In this document: one piece after another, positions 19,325 through 26,358 of the stretch
Layout of the letters: every line of letters starts with the position of its first letter
How positions within the stretch are numbered: the first letter of the stretch is position 1
Source of the DNA: Tellurirhabdus bombi
Lineage (GTDB): Bacteria > Bacteroidota > Bacteroidia > Cytophagales > Spirosomataceae
Length of the DNA: 64,000 bases
Assembly: GCF_021484805.1 (NCBI RefSeq)
Contig: NZ_CP090557.1
Coordinates: forward strand, 3,670,001 to 3,734,000
Reading direction: 5' to 3'
Notes under the pieces: generated by a model
What the model was told of the DNA's origin: nothing
The model's database searches: none
What the model saw: only the letters and a program-made list of their open reading frames with translations
Program-made: the position numbers and the translations under genes

Positions 19325-19717
19325 CTAGGGCCGTTCTGTATCGCGGAGCAGAAAATAAAAGGCCAGCAGGTGCAGCAACTGAATGTTCACCGCTGCCCAC
19401 TCTTCACGAAGCGCCGAGCCAAAAATAAGGGCTGACATGGTTATTCCACCCAAGATGGCGCCCCAGTTCAGGAATCGTCCGCCCATGAAGAGCAAAATGC
19501 CAATGGTTAGCTCCACAAAAGGCAGGGTTAAACCAAATAAGCGCACTACCAGGTCTGGCAAAATGGTCGCCGAAAAATCGGCGACCATTTTATCGGCAAA
19601 TTTACTGAGCTTCGGCAACCTGACCAGCCCGTGCATACCCAGGTCAATTCCTAGTCCTAACCGCAGCAATAAGGTTGCCGCTCCTTTGTTTTCGCCGTAA
19701 TAGTTTCGGTAATTCAT
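19325..19717 (-). CDS. DoxX-family membrane protein
   Basis: 130 residues with four hydrophobic segments. The N-terminal LLLRLGLGIDLGMHGLVRLPKL and the following FVELTIGILLFMGGRFLNWG are characteristic of small DoxX-like proteins, which sit in the inner membrane. The function is not defined by sequence. The gene contains an unusual perfect 14-bp inverted repeat (19560-19591), noted separately. It lies downstream of the TonB receptor on the same strand and could be cotranscribed with it (47 bp gap). Confidence 0.8.
   Translation of the reverse strand: MNYRNYYGENKGAATLLLRLGLGIDLGMHGLVRLPKLSKFADKMVADFSATILPDLVVRLFGLTLPFVELTIGILLFMGGRFLNWGAILGGITMSALIFGSALREEWAAVNIQLLHLLAFYFLLRDTERP
19560..19591. 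terminator. Perfect hairpin inside the DoxX gene, possible terminator for the convergent transcript
   Basis: AAAATGGTCGCCGA (19560-19573), loop AAAA, and its exact complement (19578-19591) form a 14-bp stem ending in TTTT on the plus strand. It is 240 bp past the DUF2461 stop codon, with no other hairpin in between that I can see. Confidence 0.4.
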
Positions 19718-19764
19718 GTCAATTAGTGCTTTTTAACACTCTGTTTACCAGAGTGATTTATTCA

Positions 19765-21849
19765 CTACCATTTCACGGCTACCCGCACACCCCCGGTAAA
19801 ATTCCGACGTGGTGATGCATTGTAATAACGTCCGCCGAACGCATTCAAATCATAGCCTGTAACATAGGTTTCGTCCAGCAGGTTGTCACCGCTAACAAAC
19901 GCATCCAGTGTCCAGCGTCTGGCAATCATTTTCCGAAACCCAACGGTTGTATTCAGCAAACGGGCTACCGAGGAATTAATGGTATTGGCATCATTCAGTG
20001 GAAAACGATCAATAAACTGGTGCGTCAGGTGAGCATAAAAGCCCGGGCGGGTTTCCAGATCGAATCCGCTAACTGCCACGACGGGAGGCACGCCCGTTAC
20101 GCGATTGCCCGAAACGTCGGCGCTGCCCTGCTGATAATCCCGAAAATGATAATTGGCCAGCGTTACATTGTTCCAAAGGCGCGCTAACCGAAACCAGTTG
20201 TTTTGTTCAGGAAGCACAAAATCGTAGGCCAACTGCGTTTCCAGGCCATACTGATCTACTCGCCCGGCATTGACGAAATACTCCGCTCCGTTTTCAATTG
20301 TCCGGCGCGTGATGCTTTGCCGAAGCTGAAACCGATACGCTGCCAGCTCAAAACGAAACCGCCGCGCCAGTTGGCCCCGCAAACCAAACTCTGTATTTAG
20401 GCCTTTTTCGGGCTCCAGCGTCGTATTGAATGTCTGTTCAGAAGGACGAATTTCGGCGACCGTTGGAGCTGAATAACCCGTACTCAGGCTTCCGAAGACA
20501 GAAATCTGGTCACTCAGTTTTTTCAACAGCGCCACCCGAGGCAACCAAACCGGCTGAAAAAAACGCGTTTGCGCCCTAACGGGTTGGGTTGAAAAACGCG
20601 TAAACCGATAAGAAACTTCATTCCGACTTAAGCCTAGCGTGGCAATAAAGCCGAAGGGCAGCTCTGTTTCGGTTTGTGCAAAAATCACCGACTGGGAAGA
20701 CCGAAGTTCATCGTCGTTTTGCAACGTGTCCGGCTGGCCCGCCCGATTGCCGTAGTTGCGGGTAACGGTGAAATTGTACTGTAATTCTGCCCCAACCGTA
20801 AAAACTGTTGGTAAGAAATCCCGGCTAAGCTGAATGCGCGTGGTTGTTCGGCCTCCGCCCCCTAAATCGGCGCGTCGTTCGTAGTTTGTAATGAACGGGT
20901 TCTGAAAATCCACCAGAGAGCCGTACAAAACCGTTGTGTTTTGAATTCGTTCGTTCCAGCGATAGGTATGAGAAAAACCCAAGTAGCCCGTTTTCTGGTA
21001 AATCGCCGCCCGCTGCTCGGCACTTCCGGGCGCAACCGGCGTGGCAGGCCTGGCCTGGCGGGGATTAGCCCGGTATTGGGCTTCGTTCAACCCGCCGGGG
21101 GTTTGGTAATACAGGTTCGAATATAACCCTAGTACGGAAATGGTCTGCTTCGGATTTACCTGAAATGTAGTCATCAGGTTGACGTTATCGTGCGTCATTT
21201 CGCTGTGCTGGCGATACCCGTTGGACTGCAAATGATTGTAGTTAAGCGACATTGCCGCCGACTCTTTACCCGTCTGAACGGTCATCTGATTTCCAAACAG
21301 GCCATACGACCCGACCAGGCTCCCCACCTGGGCCCGGCTTTCGCCCGCTGGAACTGACAACCCGCTCAACAAAACGGTCCCGCCCGTCCCGGCTCCGTAT
21401 AAACTTCCCGAGGGGCCTTTGATAACTTCCACCCGACCCAGCGAGCGCACGTCTACCGCGTTCAGGTAGGTGTTTCCGCCCGCATCTGTTAGCGGCAGGT
21501 CGTTCCAGTAAATTTTAACGTTACGCACTCCGAAAGGCGAGCGCAACGTGCTTCCCCGAATCGATAAACGGTAACTTCCCGGTGACCGTTCTTCCATACG
21601 CACTCCCGGAATTGTATTCATGGCGGGAACGAGCGTGGGCGTTCCGGCAAAACGCTGCTGCAAATCCCGCCGCGACAGCAAACTCACGGGCGCCGCCGTT
21701 TCTAACAGACGCCGATTGGATTCATAGCCGCGCACCGTTACCTCATTTAGCCGTATGGTATCCGTTTCTAAAGTGCTTAGTTCTGCCTGCTGGGCGAATA
21801 GCAGGGAAGGAGAAAAAACGAGCAGATAATGTACTGGTTTAAATTGCAT
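19765..21849 (-). CDS. TonB-dependent outer-membrane receptor
   Basis: 694 residues with signal peptide MQFKPVHYLLVFSPSLLFAQ. A TonB-box-like DTIRLNEVTVRG segment precedes the plug domain (APVSLLSRRDLQQRF, NTIPGVRMEERSPGSYRLSIRG, VEVIKGPSGSLYGAGTGG). The rest is a beta barrel ending in ...GGVRVAVKW with a terminal aromatic residue, as expected for outer-membrane insertion. There is no N-terminal carboxypeptidase-like domain, so it resembles siderophore, metal or cofactor receptors rather than SusC. Substrate is unknown. The ATG at 21849 starts the signal peptide; a longer reading adds 24 residues without support. Confidence 0.92.
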   Translation of the reverse strand: MQFKPVHYLLVFSPSLLFAQQAELSTLETDTIRLNEVTVRGYESNRRLLETAAPVSLLSRRDLQQRFAGTPTLVPAMNTIPGVRMEERSPGSYRLSIRGSTLRSPFGVRNVKIYWNDLPLTDAGGNTYLNAVDVRSLGRVEVIKGPSGSLYGAGTGGTVLLSGLSVPAGESRAQVGSLVGSYGLFGNQMTVQTGKESAAMSLNYNHLQSNGYRQHSEMTHDNVNLMTTFQVNPKQTISVLGLYSNLYYQTPGGLNEAQYRANPRQARPATPVAPGSAEQRAAIYQKTGYLGFSHTYRWNERIQNTTVLYGSLVDFQNPFITNYERRADLGGGGRTTTRIQLSRDFLPTVFTVGAELQYNFTVTRNYGNRAGQPDTLQNDDELRSSQSVIFAQTETELPFGFIATLGLSRNEVSYRFTRFSTQPVRAQTRFFQPVWLPRVALLKKLSDQISVFGSLSTGYSAPTVAEIRPSEQTFNTTLEPEKGLNTEFGLRGQLARRFRFELAAYRFQLRQSITRRTIENGAEYFVNAGRVDQYGLETQLAYDFVLPEQNNWFRLARLWNNVTLANYHFRDYQQGSADVSGNRVTGVPPVVAVSGFDLETRPGFYAHLTHQFIDRFPLNDANTINSSVARLLNTTVGFRKMIARRWTLDAFVSGDNLLDETYVTGYDLNAFGGRYYNASPRRNFTGGVRVAVKW

Positions 21850-22000
21850 AAAAAGGAATTTCTTAGCCGTAAAGGTAGCTATTGCTATCCTGGCAAAATG
21901 CCTACAGGATAGGTTGTGCATAGCTGCTGAGACTAACTATAACCAAACCTTTTGCGTTTTGATTTGTTCCGTAGATAAGAGTTATCAAAAACGAAACGTT

Positions 22001-22306
22001 ATGGATAAGTTACAAAAATTTGAGCTGATGAATAAAATCGCTCGGGAATTAGAAGATCTACAAAACAGTCAGACAGCGCTGATTACAAAAATCAGCCAGA
22101 TTGAAGTAGATAACATGAACGGGCTGAATGACTCTTATCTCGAGAAAAACCTGGATGATATCCATTCAAAAATTGCCGCAAATGTTGATTCTGTCAATGA
22201 GATTTTTACTCACTTTGAACAACAACGGGATGAGTACGGCGAGAAAAACCGTTCGGCCATCGAAGCTGCTGAGGCTGCCGCTCTCGTTAACCAAAGCTCG
22301 AGCTAG
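22001..22306 (+). CDS. Small helical hypothetical protein
   Basis: 101 residues, acidic, with almost no Pro or Gly. Heptad-like spacing suggests a coiled coil (MDKLQKFELMNKIARELEDL and onward), ending in an Ala/Ser-rich tail. There is no signal peptide or membrane segment. No family is recognised. The ATG at 22001 has a purine-rich upstream stretch, and the gene is followed by a good terminator, which supports it being a real single-gene unit. Confidence 0.65.
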   Translation: MDKLQKFELMNKIARELEDLQNSQTALITKISQIEVDNMNGLNDSYLEKNLDDIHSKIAANVDSVNEIFTHFEQQRDEYGEKNRSAIEAAEAAALVNQSSS

Positions 22307-22324
22307 TATATAGTTAAATTACTG

Positions 22325-22352
22325 AAGCCCACTGTGTTTTCACGGTGGGCTT
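22325..22352 (+). terminator. Terminator of the small helical protein gene
   Basis: A 12-bp stem (22325-22336 with 22341-22352, one G-T pair) with a TTTT loop, overlapping and followed by a T6 run. Confidence 0.8.
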
Positions 22353-22374
22353 TTTTATGTAGACGCGAGTCAAC

Positions 22375-23028
22375 TTATTTAGTTGTAGGGGTTCCGCAGC
22401 GTTTACTGACGGCATCGGCCGTTGCGCGGCCCCAATGCGGTGCTAGTGTATTTTTCGCGGCATCTGCTTCCTTGAAAAGCTGTAATGATTGAGCGATCAA
22501 TTGACAACCCAATCCCTTATCACCGCCAAATTGCGCTGGAGTATTAATTTTTATCTGAGCCAATACGAGACTCGTGCGAGGATTTTTCGGATTAATTTTC
22601 GCTGCTTTTTGCAAATAATCAGCGGCCAGCTCTGAATAGTATATGCCCCGGCTCATAAAATCGACATTGATCCGAGCCAGAGCGGCCATAGCACGCACAA
22701 CAAGCGTTTCCGATTGGTCGCCTTGCAGCGAATCCACCTTTAGGGCATAAGCATCAGCCTTGTCGGCCCACTGATCAATTTTCGCTTCATCCCGATAACT
22801 CGCCTGGGCAGCGCACAAACTGGCGTAATAGTAAGGTAACCACTGGTTTTTCTCAACCATTGCCACACGTTCAAAGCTATTGAATAAGGTTACAAAAGAT
22901 TGCCCGGTTTTCGCGGTGTCAAATTGGGCGACGTTCGTTTCCATGATTTTCTGGTACTTATCGCTTTGACCAAAAACGATTTGGATAGACATTACAAAGA
23001 AGAGAGGAAGAATTGATAGGGCTTTCAT
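22375..23028 (-). CDS. Secreted hypothetical protein, TPR-like
   Basis: 217 residues with signal peptide MKALSILPLFFVMSIQIVFG. The body is all-helical with repeated Tyr/Ala-spaced helices (WLPYYYASLCAAQASYRDEA, ADYLQKAAKINPKNPRTSLVLAQ), which looks like tetratricopeptide repeats, probably for protein binding in the periplasm. It is of a type common in Bacteroidota with no assigned role. Transcribed leftward towards the terminator at 22325-22352, whose stem may also serve it weakly. Confidence 0.75.
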   Translation of the reverse strand: MKALSILPLFFVMSIQIVFGQSDKYQKIMETNVAQFDTAKTGQSFVTLFNSFERVAMVEKNQWLPYYYASLCAAQASYRDEAKIDQWADKADAYALKVDSLQGDQSETLVVRAMAALARINVDFMSRGIYYSELAADYLQKAAKINPKNPRTSLVLAQIKINTPAQFGGDKGLGCQLIAQSLQLFKEADAAKNTLAPHWGRATADAVSKRCGTPTTK

Positions 23029-23252
23029 GCTTTTAATTGGTTAATAAAGTTGATTTGTTATTCATTTACAGATGTCTTTTGTTGTGCTCCTGCCGAAGCT
23101 GGAAATAAATTCCGGGCATTCTGTGGCCTGACAGACAGGAGAATCAGAAAGCTGAGGGGGTAAAATACAGTGTGTGTCATGGTGCCAACCGATTGTTATT
23201 TACGAATCGTTGACCCAATATTCGGAAGGTCTTTTACGCTTTACAAATACCT

Positions 23253-23316
23253 GGGATGGTTAACACCGAAAAGGGACAAAAAGGCTATTTTTGGGATGAA
23301 AACGCACTTTTGGGAT
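23253..23316 (+). repeat. Four phased GGGAY direct repeats, candidate operator array
   Basis: GGGAT at 23253, GGGAC at 23273, GGGAT at 23293 and GGGAT at 23312 have spacings of 20, 20 and 19 bp. The last two share the longer unit TTTTGGGAT followed by (G)AAAACG. All would face the same side of the helix, as expected for a regulator binding direct repeats. Confidence 0.45.
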
Positions 23317-23375
23317 AAACGGGAAGGTTTATTTAGGGCTTTAATACGTACCAGTAAGTTCTGGAAAGGATAACT

Positions 23376-23383
23376 TATCTTTG
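23376..23383 (+). promoter_or_regulatory. -7 box of the cupin gene
   Basis: TATCTTTG matches TAnnTTTG, 32 bp before the cupin ATG. No good -33 TTG is seen at the usual distance, which would fit an activator-dependent promoter. Confidence 0.4.
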
Positions 23384-23415
23384 ATAATTCAGGAAGGAAT
23401 CAACCATTATTTTGC

Positions 23416-23760
23416 ATGAAGACTGAAGCCATTATTCGACAACTCGAAAATCTAAAGCCCGCTCTAACCTCTCACCAGATCGGGCAAAAAACCGTACTTG
23501 TTACCCATGAACAGTGTGAGTCACCTCTGATGCAGGCCGCTGTGGGCACGTTAACCAAAGGCGAGGCAATTGAAGCCCACGCCCACGAGACGATGGAGGA
23601 ATTTTACTTTTTTGAAGAAGGAGATGTTCTATTCACTATTGCCGGGCAGCAGCATAAGTGTGTAGCGGGCACTTTTGTTAAAGTGCCCGCTCGTGTAACT
23701 CATGATTTATTAGCCCAAGACGATTCGCGCTTTATTTACTGGGGAGTCGCTCTGGGATAA
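23416..23760 (+). CDS. Cupin-domain protein
   Basis: 114 residues, a single small cupin. The metal-site motif is complete: EAHAHETMEEFYFFEEG (about residues 55-71) gives the H-x-H-x4-E set of motif 1, and KVPARVTHDL (about residue 92) gives the motif 2 His. The cofactor metal and reaction cannot be told from sequence; members act as isomerases, dioxygenases or sensors. It stands alone downstream of the phased repeats. Confidence 0.85.
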   Translation: MKTEAIIRQLENLKPALTSHQIGQKTVLVTHEQCESPLMQAAVGTLTKGEAIEAHAHETMEEFYFFEEGDVLFTIAGQQHKCVAGTFVKVPARVTHDLLAQDDSRFIYWGVALG

Positions 23761-23963
23761 CGATTTATATTACCCAGACGCTGTTTTCTAAAGCGCTGAA
23801 GTATAGCACTTACCCGGTGTCTTTTCTGAAGGAGTTTGCGAAAATGAATGACTCCTTCTTTCCAGTAGAACTTTTGAACTGCTCGTTTTAATTCTGGGAT
23901 AATCCAGACGCACCAAAGCACAACAAGCACTGCCGTAATTATATATAAGATGGTCGTAATCAT
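23736..23963 (-). CDS. Possible small membrane protein
   Basis: 75 residues: an N-terminal hydrophobic segment (TTILYIITAVLVVLWCVWI) then a basic, helix-forming tail. Such an inside-out pattern fits a one-span membrane protein. It overlaps the 3' end of the cupin gene on the opposite strand by 25 bases. No homologue is recognised, so this is a tentative call based on start codon, hydrophobic profile and absence of another gene here. Confidence 0.35.
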   Translation of the reverse strand: MITTILYIITAVLVVLWCVWIIPELKRAVQKFYWKEGVIHFRKLLQKRHRVSAILQRFRKQRLGNINRYPRATPQ

Positions 23964-24082
23964 AATTCAGGTTGGGAATTAGCGGCTCCCTTGTACTATA
24001 AACTAAGTATCTTGCCTGAAGTTTAAGTTTTACGTCTTTTTGGCCGATTTTTTGCTAAGCCTATTTTAGCTTAACCAAACTA

Positions 24083-24112
24083 AAAACCGACACTTGGTTA
24101 AGCATCGGTTTT
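24083..24112 (-). terminator. Terminator of the NmrA-like gene, interleaved with a second dyad
   Basis: On the minus strand AAAACCGA (24112-24105) pairs with TCGGTTTT (24090-24083), followed by a further T. The loop contains GCTTAACCAA (24103-24094), which is fully complementary to TTGGTTAAGC (24078-24069) just downstream. Confidence 0.6.
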
Positions 24113-24135
24113 GCAATAAATTTCAGTTCGACAGG

Positions 24136-24780
24136 TTAGTAACCAATTGTGAAACGTTGGCGGATGTGCGCTGGCTTTTCTACCTCATCCAACAGAGCGA
24201 CCGATAAATCCTCGGCGGAAATATTGCTTTTTCCTTCTTCATCAAAAATAGGCTGATTGCTTCCTACTTTGTATTTGCCGCTGCGTTCGCCGGGATAAAG
24301 GTTGATGGCTGGGCTTAAGAAAGTCCAATCCAGGTCTTCTTCCTGCTTGAGAACGTTCAGGTAATCCCGGGCGGCAGTAGCACCCGCCTTCCATTCTGCC
24401 GGGAATTGCGGGGTATCCACCAATTGCACTCCCGGTGCAGCTTCCAAACTACCGGCCCCGCCGACAACCAGCAACCGATTTACGCCTGCTTTTTTGGTGG
24501 CCTCCTGAATGGCTTTCGAGCCCGCCAGAAAATCCTCATACAAGGTTGGGCTGTCCCACCCCGCGTTAAACGAACTGATTACCACGTCGTGACCGGCCAG
24601 CAACTCGGCCAACCCTTCTACTTCGTTGACATCGGCCTGCTTGGTGGTTAAAGCGGCATTTTGTACCGTTATTTTCTCTGGATTACGGGCAATGGCCGTT
24701 ACGTCATGCCCCCGCTCCAGGGCTTCCGTTACCAGCCGACTTCCAACAAATCCCGATGCTCCAATAATGGCTATTTTCAT
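24136..24780 (-). CDS. NAD(P)-binding NmrA/YwnB-like oxidoreductase
   Basis: 214 residues. The protein begins with a Rossmann dinucleotide-binding loop (IAIIGASGFVGSRLV, G-x-x-G-x-x-G type). It has DVVISSFNAG and LVVGGAGSLE strands and a C-terminal FTIGY end typical of the short atypical SDR family that includes B. subtilis YwnB. It lacks an obvious YxxxK active site, so it may be an NADPH sensor or flavin/biliverdin-type reductase. It lies directly downstream of an Rrf2 regulator on the same strand and has a candidate site for that regulator in front of it. Confidence 0.85.
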   Translation of the reverse strand: MKIAIIGASGFVGSRLVTEALERGHDVTAIARNPEKITVQNAALTTKQADVNEVEGLAELLAGHDVVISSFNAGWDSPTLYEDFLAGSKAIQEATKKAGVNRLLVVGGAGSLEAAPGVQLVDTPQFPAEWKAGATAARDYLNVLKQEEDLDWTFLSPAINLYPGERSGKYKVGSNQPIFDEEGKSNISAEDLSVALLDEVEKPAHIRQRFTIGY

Positions 24781-24830
24781 GATCCTGTTTATTTAAGGTA
24801 TATAATTGGTTTTACTTTTATAATACACAA

Positions 24831-24855
24831 AACTGGAAGGTAAATTATTACAGTT
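24831..24855. promoter_or_regulatory. Candidate Rrf2 operator before the NmrA-like gene
   Basis: AACTGGAA-N9-TTACAGTT: the arms match in 7 of 8 positions. Length and spacing are identical to the perfect dyad next to the Rrf2 gene (TACTGTAA-N9-TTACAGTA). Confidence 0.6.
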
Positions 24856-24869
24856 ACAGGTAAAAAAAA

Positions 24870-25280
24870 TTAAGCAAATTGCTTTTCGAAATCGGCTAAA
24901 GTCACCTTCCCCAATTTGTGCAGAATGGCGTTTTCGGCTTCTTCATACATGCGGTCAAGATGCGAGTTAATCTGGCGTCCTACCGGACAGGCAGGATTTG
25001 GGGTATTCTTCGTTTGGGCCAGAAACGCCGACTGCCGAACGGCTTTGTACACATCCGACAAGTGAATGAGTTGCGCTGGTTTGGCCAACGTACTGCCTCC
25101 GTTCTTCCCTTCTTTGCTGATTACTAGTCCATGCTTACGCAGGTTACTTAACTCCTTCCGCACCAGCACCGGATTAATGTTGATGCTGCCCGCCAGGTAT
25201 TCCGACGACAATAGCTCCTCTCCCGCGCCTGCTAAAAGCGTTAAAATGTGAATGGCGGTCGAGAAGCGTGCATTACCCAT
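24870..25280 (-). CDS. Rrf2-family transcriptional regulator
   Basis: 136 residues, normal for the family. The N-terminal winged helix is seen in FSTAIHILTLLA, LSSEYLAGSININPVLVRKELSNLRKHGLV and the wing GKNGGSTLAKPAQLIHLSDVYKAV. There is a single Cys (NPACPVG, about residue 99), not the three Cys needed for an Fe-S cluster, so it should sense by another route, perhaps thiol oxidation. The ATG at 25280 is chosen since an upstream TTG would lie inside the -7 box. It probably represses itself and the downstream oxidoreductase; a similar Rrf2/NmrA pair (ywnA-ywnB) is known in Bacillus. Confidence 0.9.
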   Translation of the reverse strand: MGNARFSTAIHILTLLAGAGEELLSSEYLAGSININPVLVRKELSNLRKHGLVISKEGKNGGSTLAKPAQLIHLSDVYKAVRQSAFLAQTKNTPNPACPVGRQINSHLDRMYEEAENAILHKLGKVTLADFEKQFA

Positions 25281-25304
25281 ACTGTAACATAATTTATTAC
25301 AGTA
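25280..25304. promoter_or_regulatory. Rrf2 autoregulatory operator
   Basis: A perfect inverted repeat TACTGTAA-N9-TTACAGTA lies between the -7 box (25305-25312) and the start codon, touching both. Binding here would block transcription of the Rrf2 gene. Confidence 0.7.
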
Positions 25305-25334
25305 CAAAGGTAAATGGTTTTAATTAACTAACAA
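25305..25334 (-). promoter_or_regulatory. Promoter of the Rrf2 gene
   Basis: Minus strand TTG (25332-25334), 19 bases, TACCTTTG (25305-25312): an ideal Bacteroidota promoter immediately next to the operator. Confidence 0.75.
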
Positions 25335-25374
25335 CAGGTAAGCCGAAATTTTGCCAATTTTTTCCCAGATGGCG

Positions 25375-26256
25375 TTAGGATAACTGCTTTATCCGGGCAT
25401 CAAATGCATTGAGATAAGAAGAAGAAACGGGTATTTCCCGCGCCGAACCACTAAGGGTAAGCTGGTAACCCCGGACGTTGCCTTCTACTTCGTCCACCGC
25501 TTTCAGATTGACAATAAAGGACTGGTCGCAACGCAGAAACTGCGGGTGCTGGTTCAAAGCGACTTCCAGCTCTTTTAAAGTGTTATGCAAAACCGTTTTT
25601 TGCGGAAACATCATATTCAGCCAGTGCACTTCGACCTGATTGTCTACCGATTCGAGGTAAATCAACTGGTTAGGTAATAAATTCAAGCTCTCTTCCCCAT
25701 TTTGGGACCTTAAGGAAACTACTTCCGGCATCTCGGTAACCGACTGGGGCTGGTGCAACCGGTCTAGTTGCTGGTTGGCTGTTTGGGCGTTTGCCTCGTT
25801 TCGTTTCAACCGGCGACGCTTAATTATTAGCAAACCCAGCGTAATCGGCAAGGCCCCCATCAGTATGATTTGTGCAAACATGACCCAAAAAGGCGATAGT
25901 GAATACTCGGCTAACCCCAACAACAACTGATTCAAACCGGTGATGCAGAACGCCACAAAAAGCGTATGCAAAATGTGTTTCCCGACGGTCCAGCGTTCTT
26001 CGTCGTAGGTGGCTGGCAGCATTTTAGGCATACCCCAATTGGCTGGCAGCAAGGAGAAAAAAGAACCCAAAGCAAACAGCGCAGCCATAAGCAAGGGCTG
26101 GGCCTGATTCATCCCATGGTTAATAATAAATAAAACGAAGGCTATATAAATGCTCGCCTGAAGCGAAAACATTAGACTTCCTTTCCAGCTAAAATTCTCC
26201 ACAATGGGGTCGTTCAGCCCTTTCTTTACTCTTTTTATTATACCTGCTCCGGCCAT
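25375..26256 (-). CDS. Membrane-anchored LytTR-type DNA-binding protein
   Basis: About 293 residues. Four hydrophobic segments fill residues 25-140 (ASIYIAFVLFIINHG, LLMAALFALGSFFSLL, TLFVAFCITGLNQLLLG, FAQIILMGALPITLGLLII). A basic linker leads to a LytTR DNA-binding domain (about residues 195-290: LIYLESVDNQVEVHWLN, LRCDQSFIVNLKAVDEVEGN, IPVSSSYLNAFDARI). There is no receiver domain, so it would regulate transcription directly from the membrane. I take the ATG at 26256 because a -7 box lies at 26262-26269 and a terminator overlaps the longer reading; the mRNA may be nearly leaderless. Target genes are unknown. Confidence 0.85.
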   Translation of the reverse strand: MAGAGIIKRVKKGLNDPIVENFSWKGSLMFSLQASIYIAFVLFIINHGMNQAQPLLMAALFALGSFFSLLPANWGMPKMLPATYDEERWTVGKHILHTLFVAFCITGLNQLLLGLAEYSLSPFWVMFAQIILMGALPITLGLLIIKRRRLKRNEANAQTANQQLDRLHQPQSVTEMPEVVSLRSQNGEESLNLLPNQLIYLESVDNQVEVHWLNMMFPQKTVLHNTLKELEVALNQHPQFLRCDQSFIVNLKAVDEVEGNVRGYQLTLSGSAREIPVSSSYLNAFDARIKQLS

Positions 26257-26261
26257 ACCGA

Positions 26262-26269
26262 CAAAGATA
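26262..26269 (-). promoter_or_regulatory. -7 box of the LytTR gene
   Basis: Minus strand TATCTTTG five bases before the ATG at 26256. Transcription would start at or next to the start codon. Confidence 0.45.
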
Positions 26270-26304
26270 CAAAGCCGCGTGATGTGCGAAGCAGACAAAA
26301 TAAG

Positions 26305-26336
26305 AAAGCCCAGTCTCATAAGGAGAACCGGGCTTT
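26305..26336 (-). terminator. Terminator of the M4 protease gene
   Basis: AAAGCCCAGTCTC (26305-26317) pairs with GAGAACCGGGCTTT (26323-26336) with one bulge. Reading leftward it is followed by a T-rich stretch, 22 bp after the stop codon. Confidence 0.7.
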
Positions 26337-26358
26337 GCAGGCATGAAATTCAGGTTAT

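Larger units (their letters stand above)
23029..23415. other. 387-bp intergenic region with phased GGGAY repeats
   Basis: It separates the leftward TPR-like gene from the rightward cupin gene. It holds four GGGAT/GGGAC units about 20 bp apart (23253-23316) and a -7 box (23376-23383). A short open frame at 23170-23373 starting with GTG shows no recognisable protein features and I do not call it a gene. Confidence 0.6.

Noticed and set aside
23170-23373. 67-codon frame upstream of the cupin gene
   Set aside because: Starts with GTG, has no signal, membrane or domain feature, and overlaps the phased GGGAY repeats, which look regulatory.
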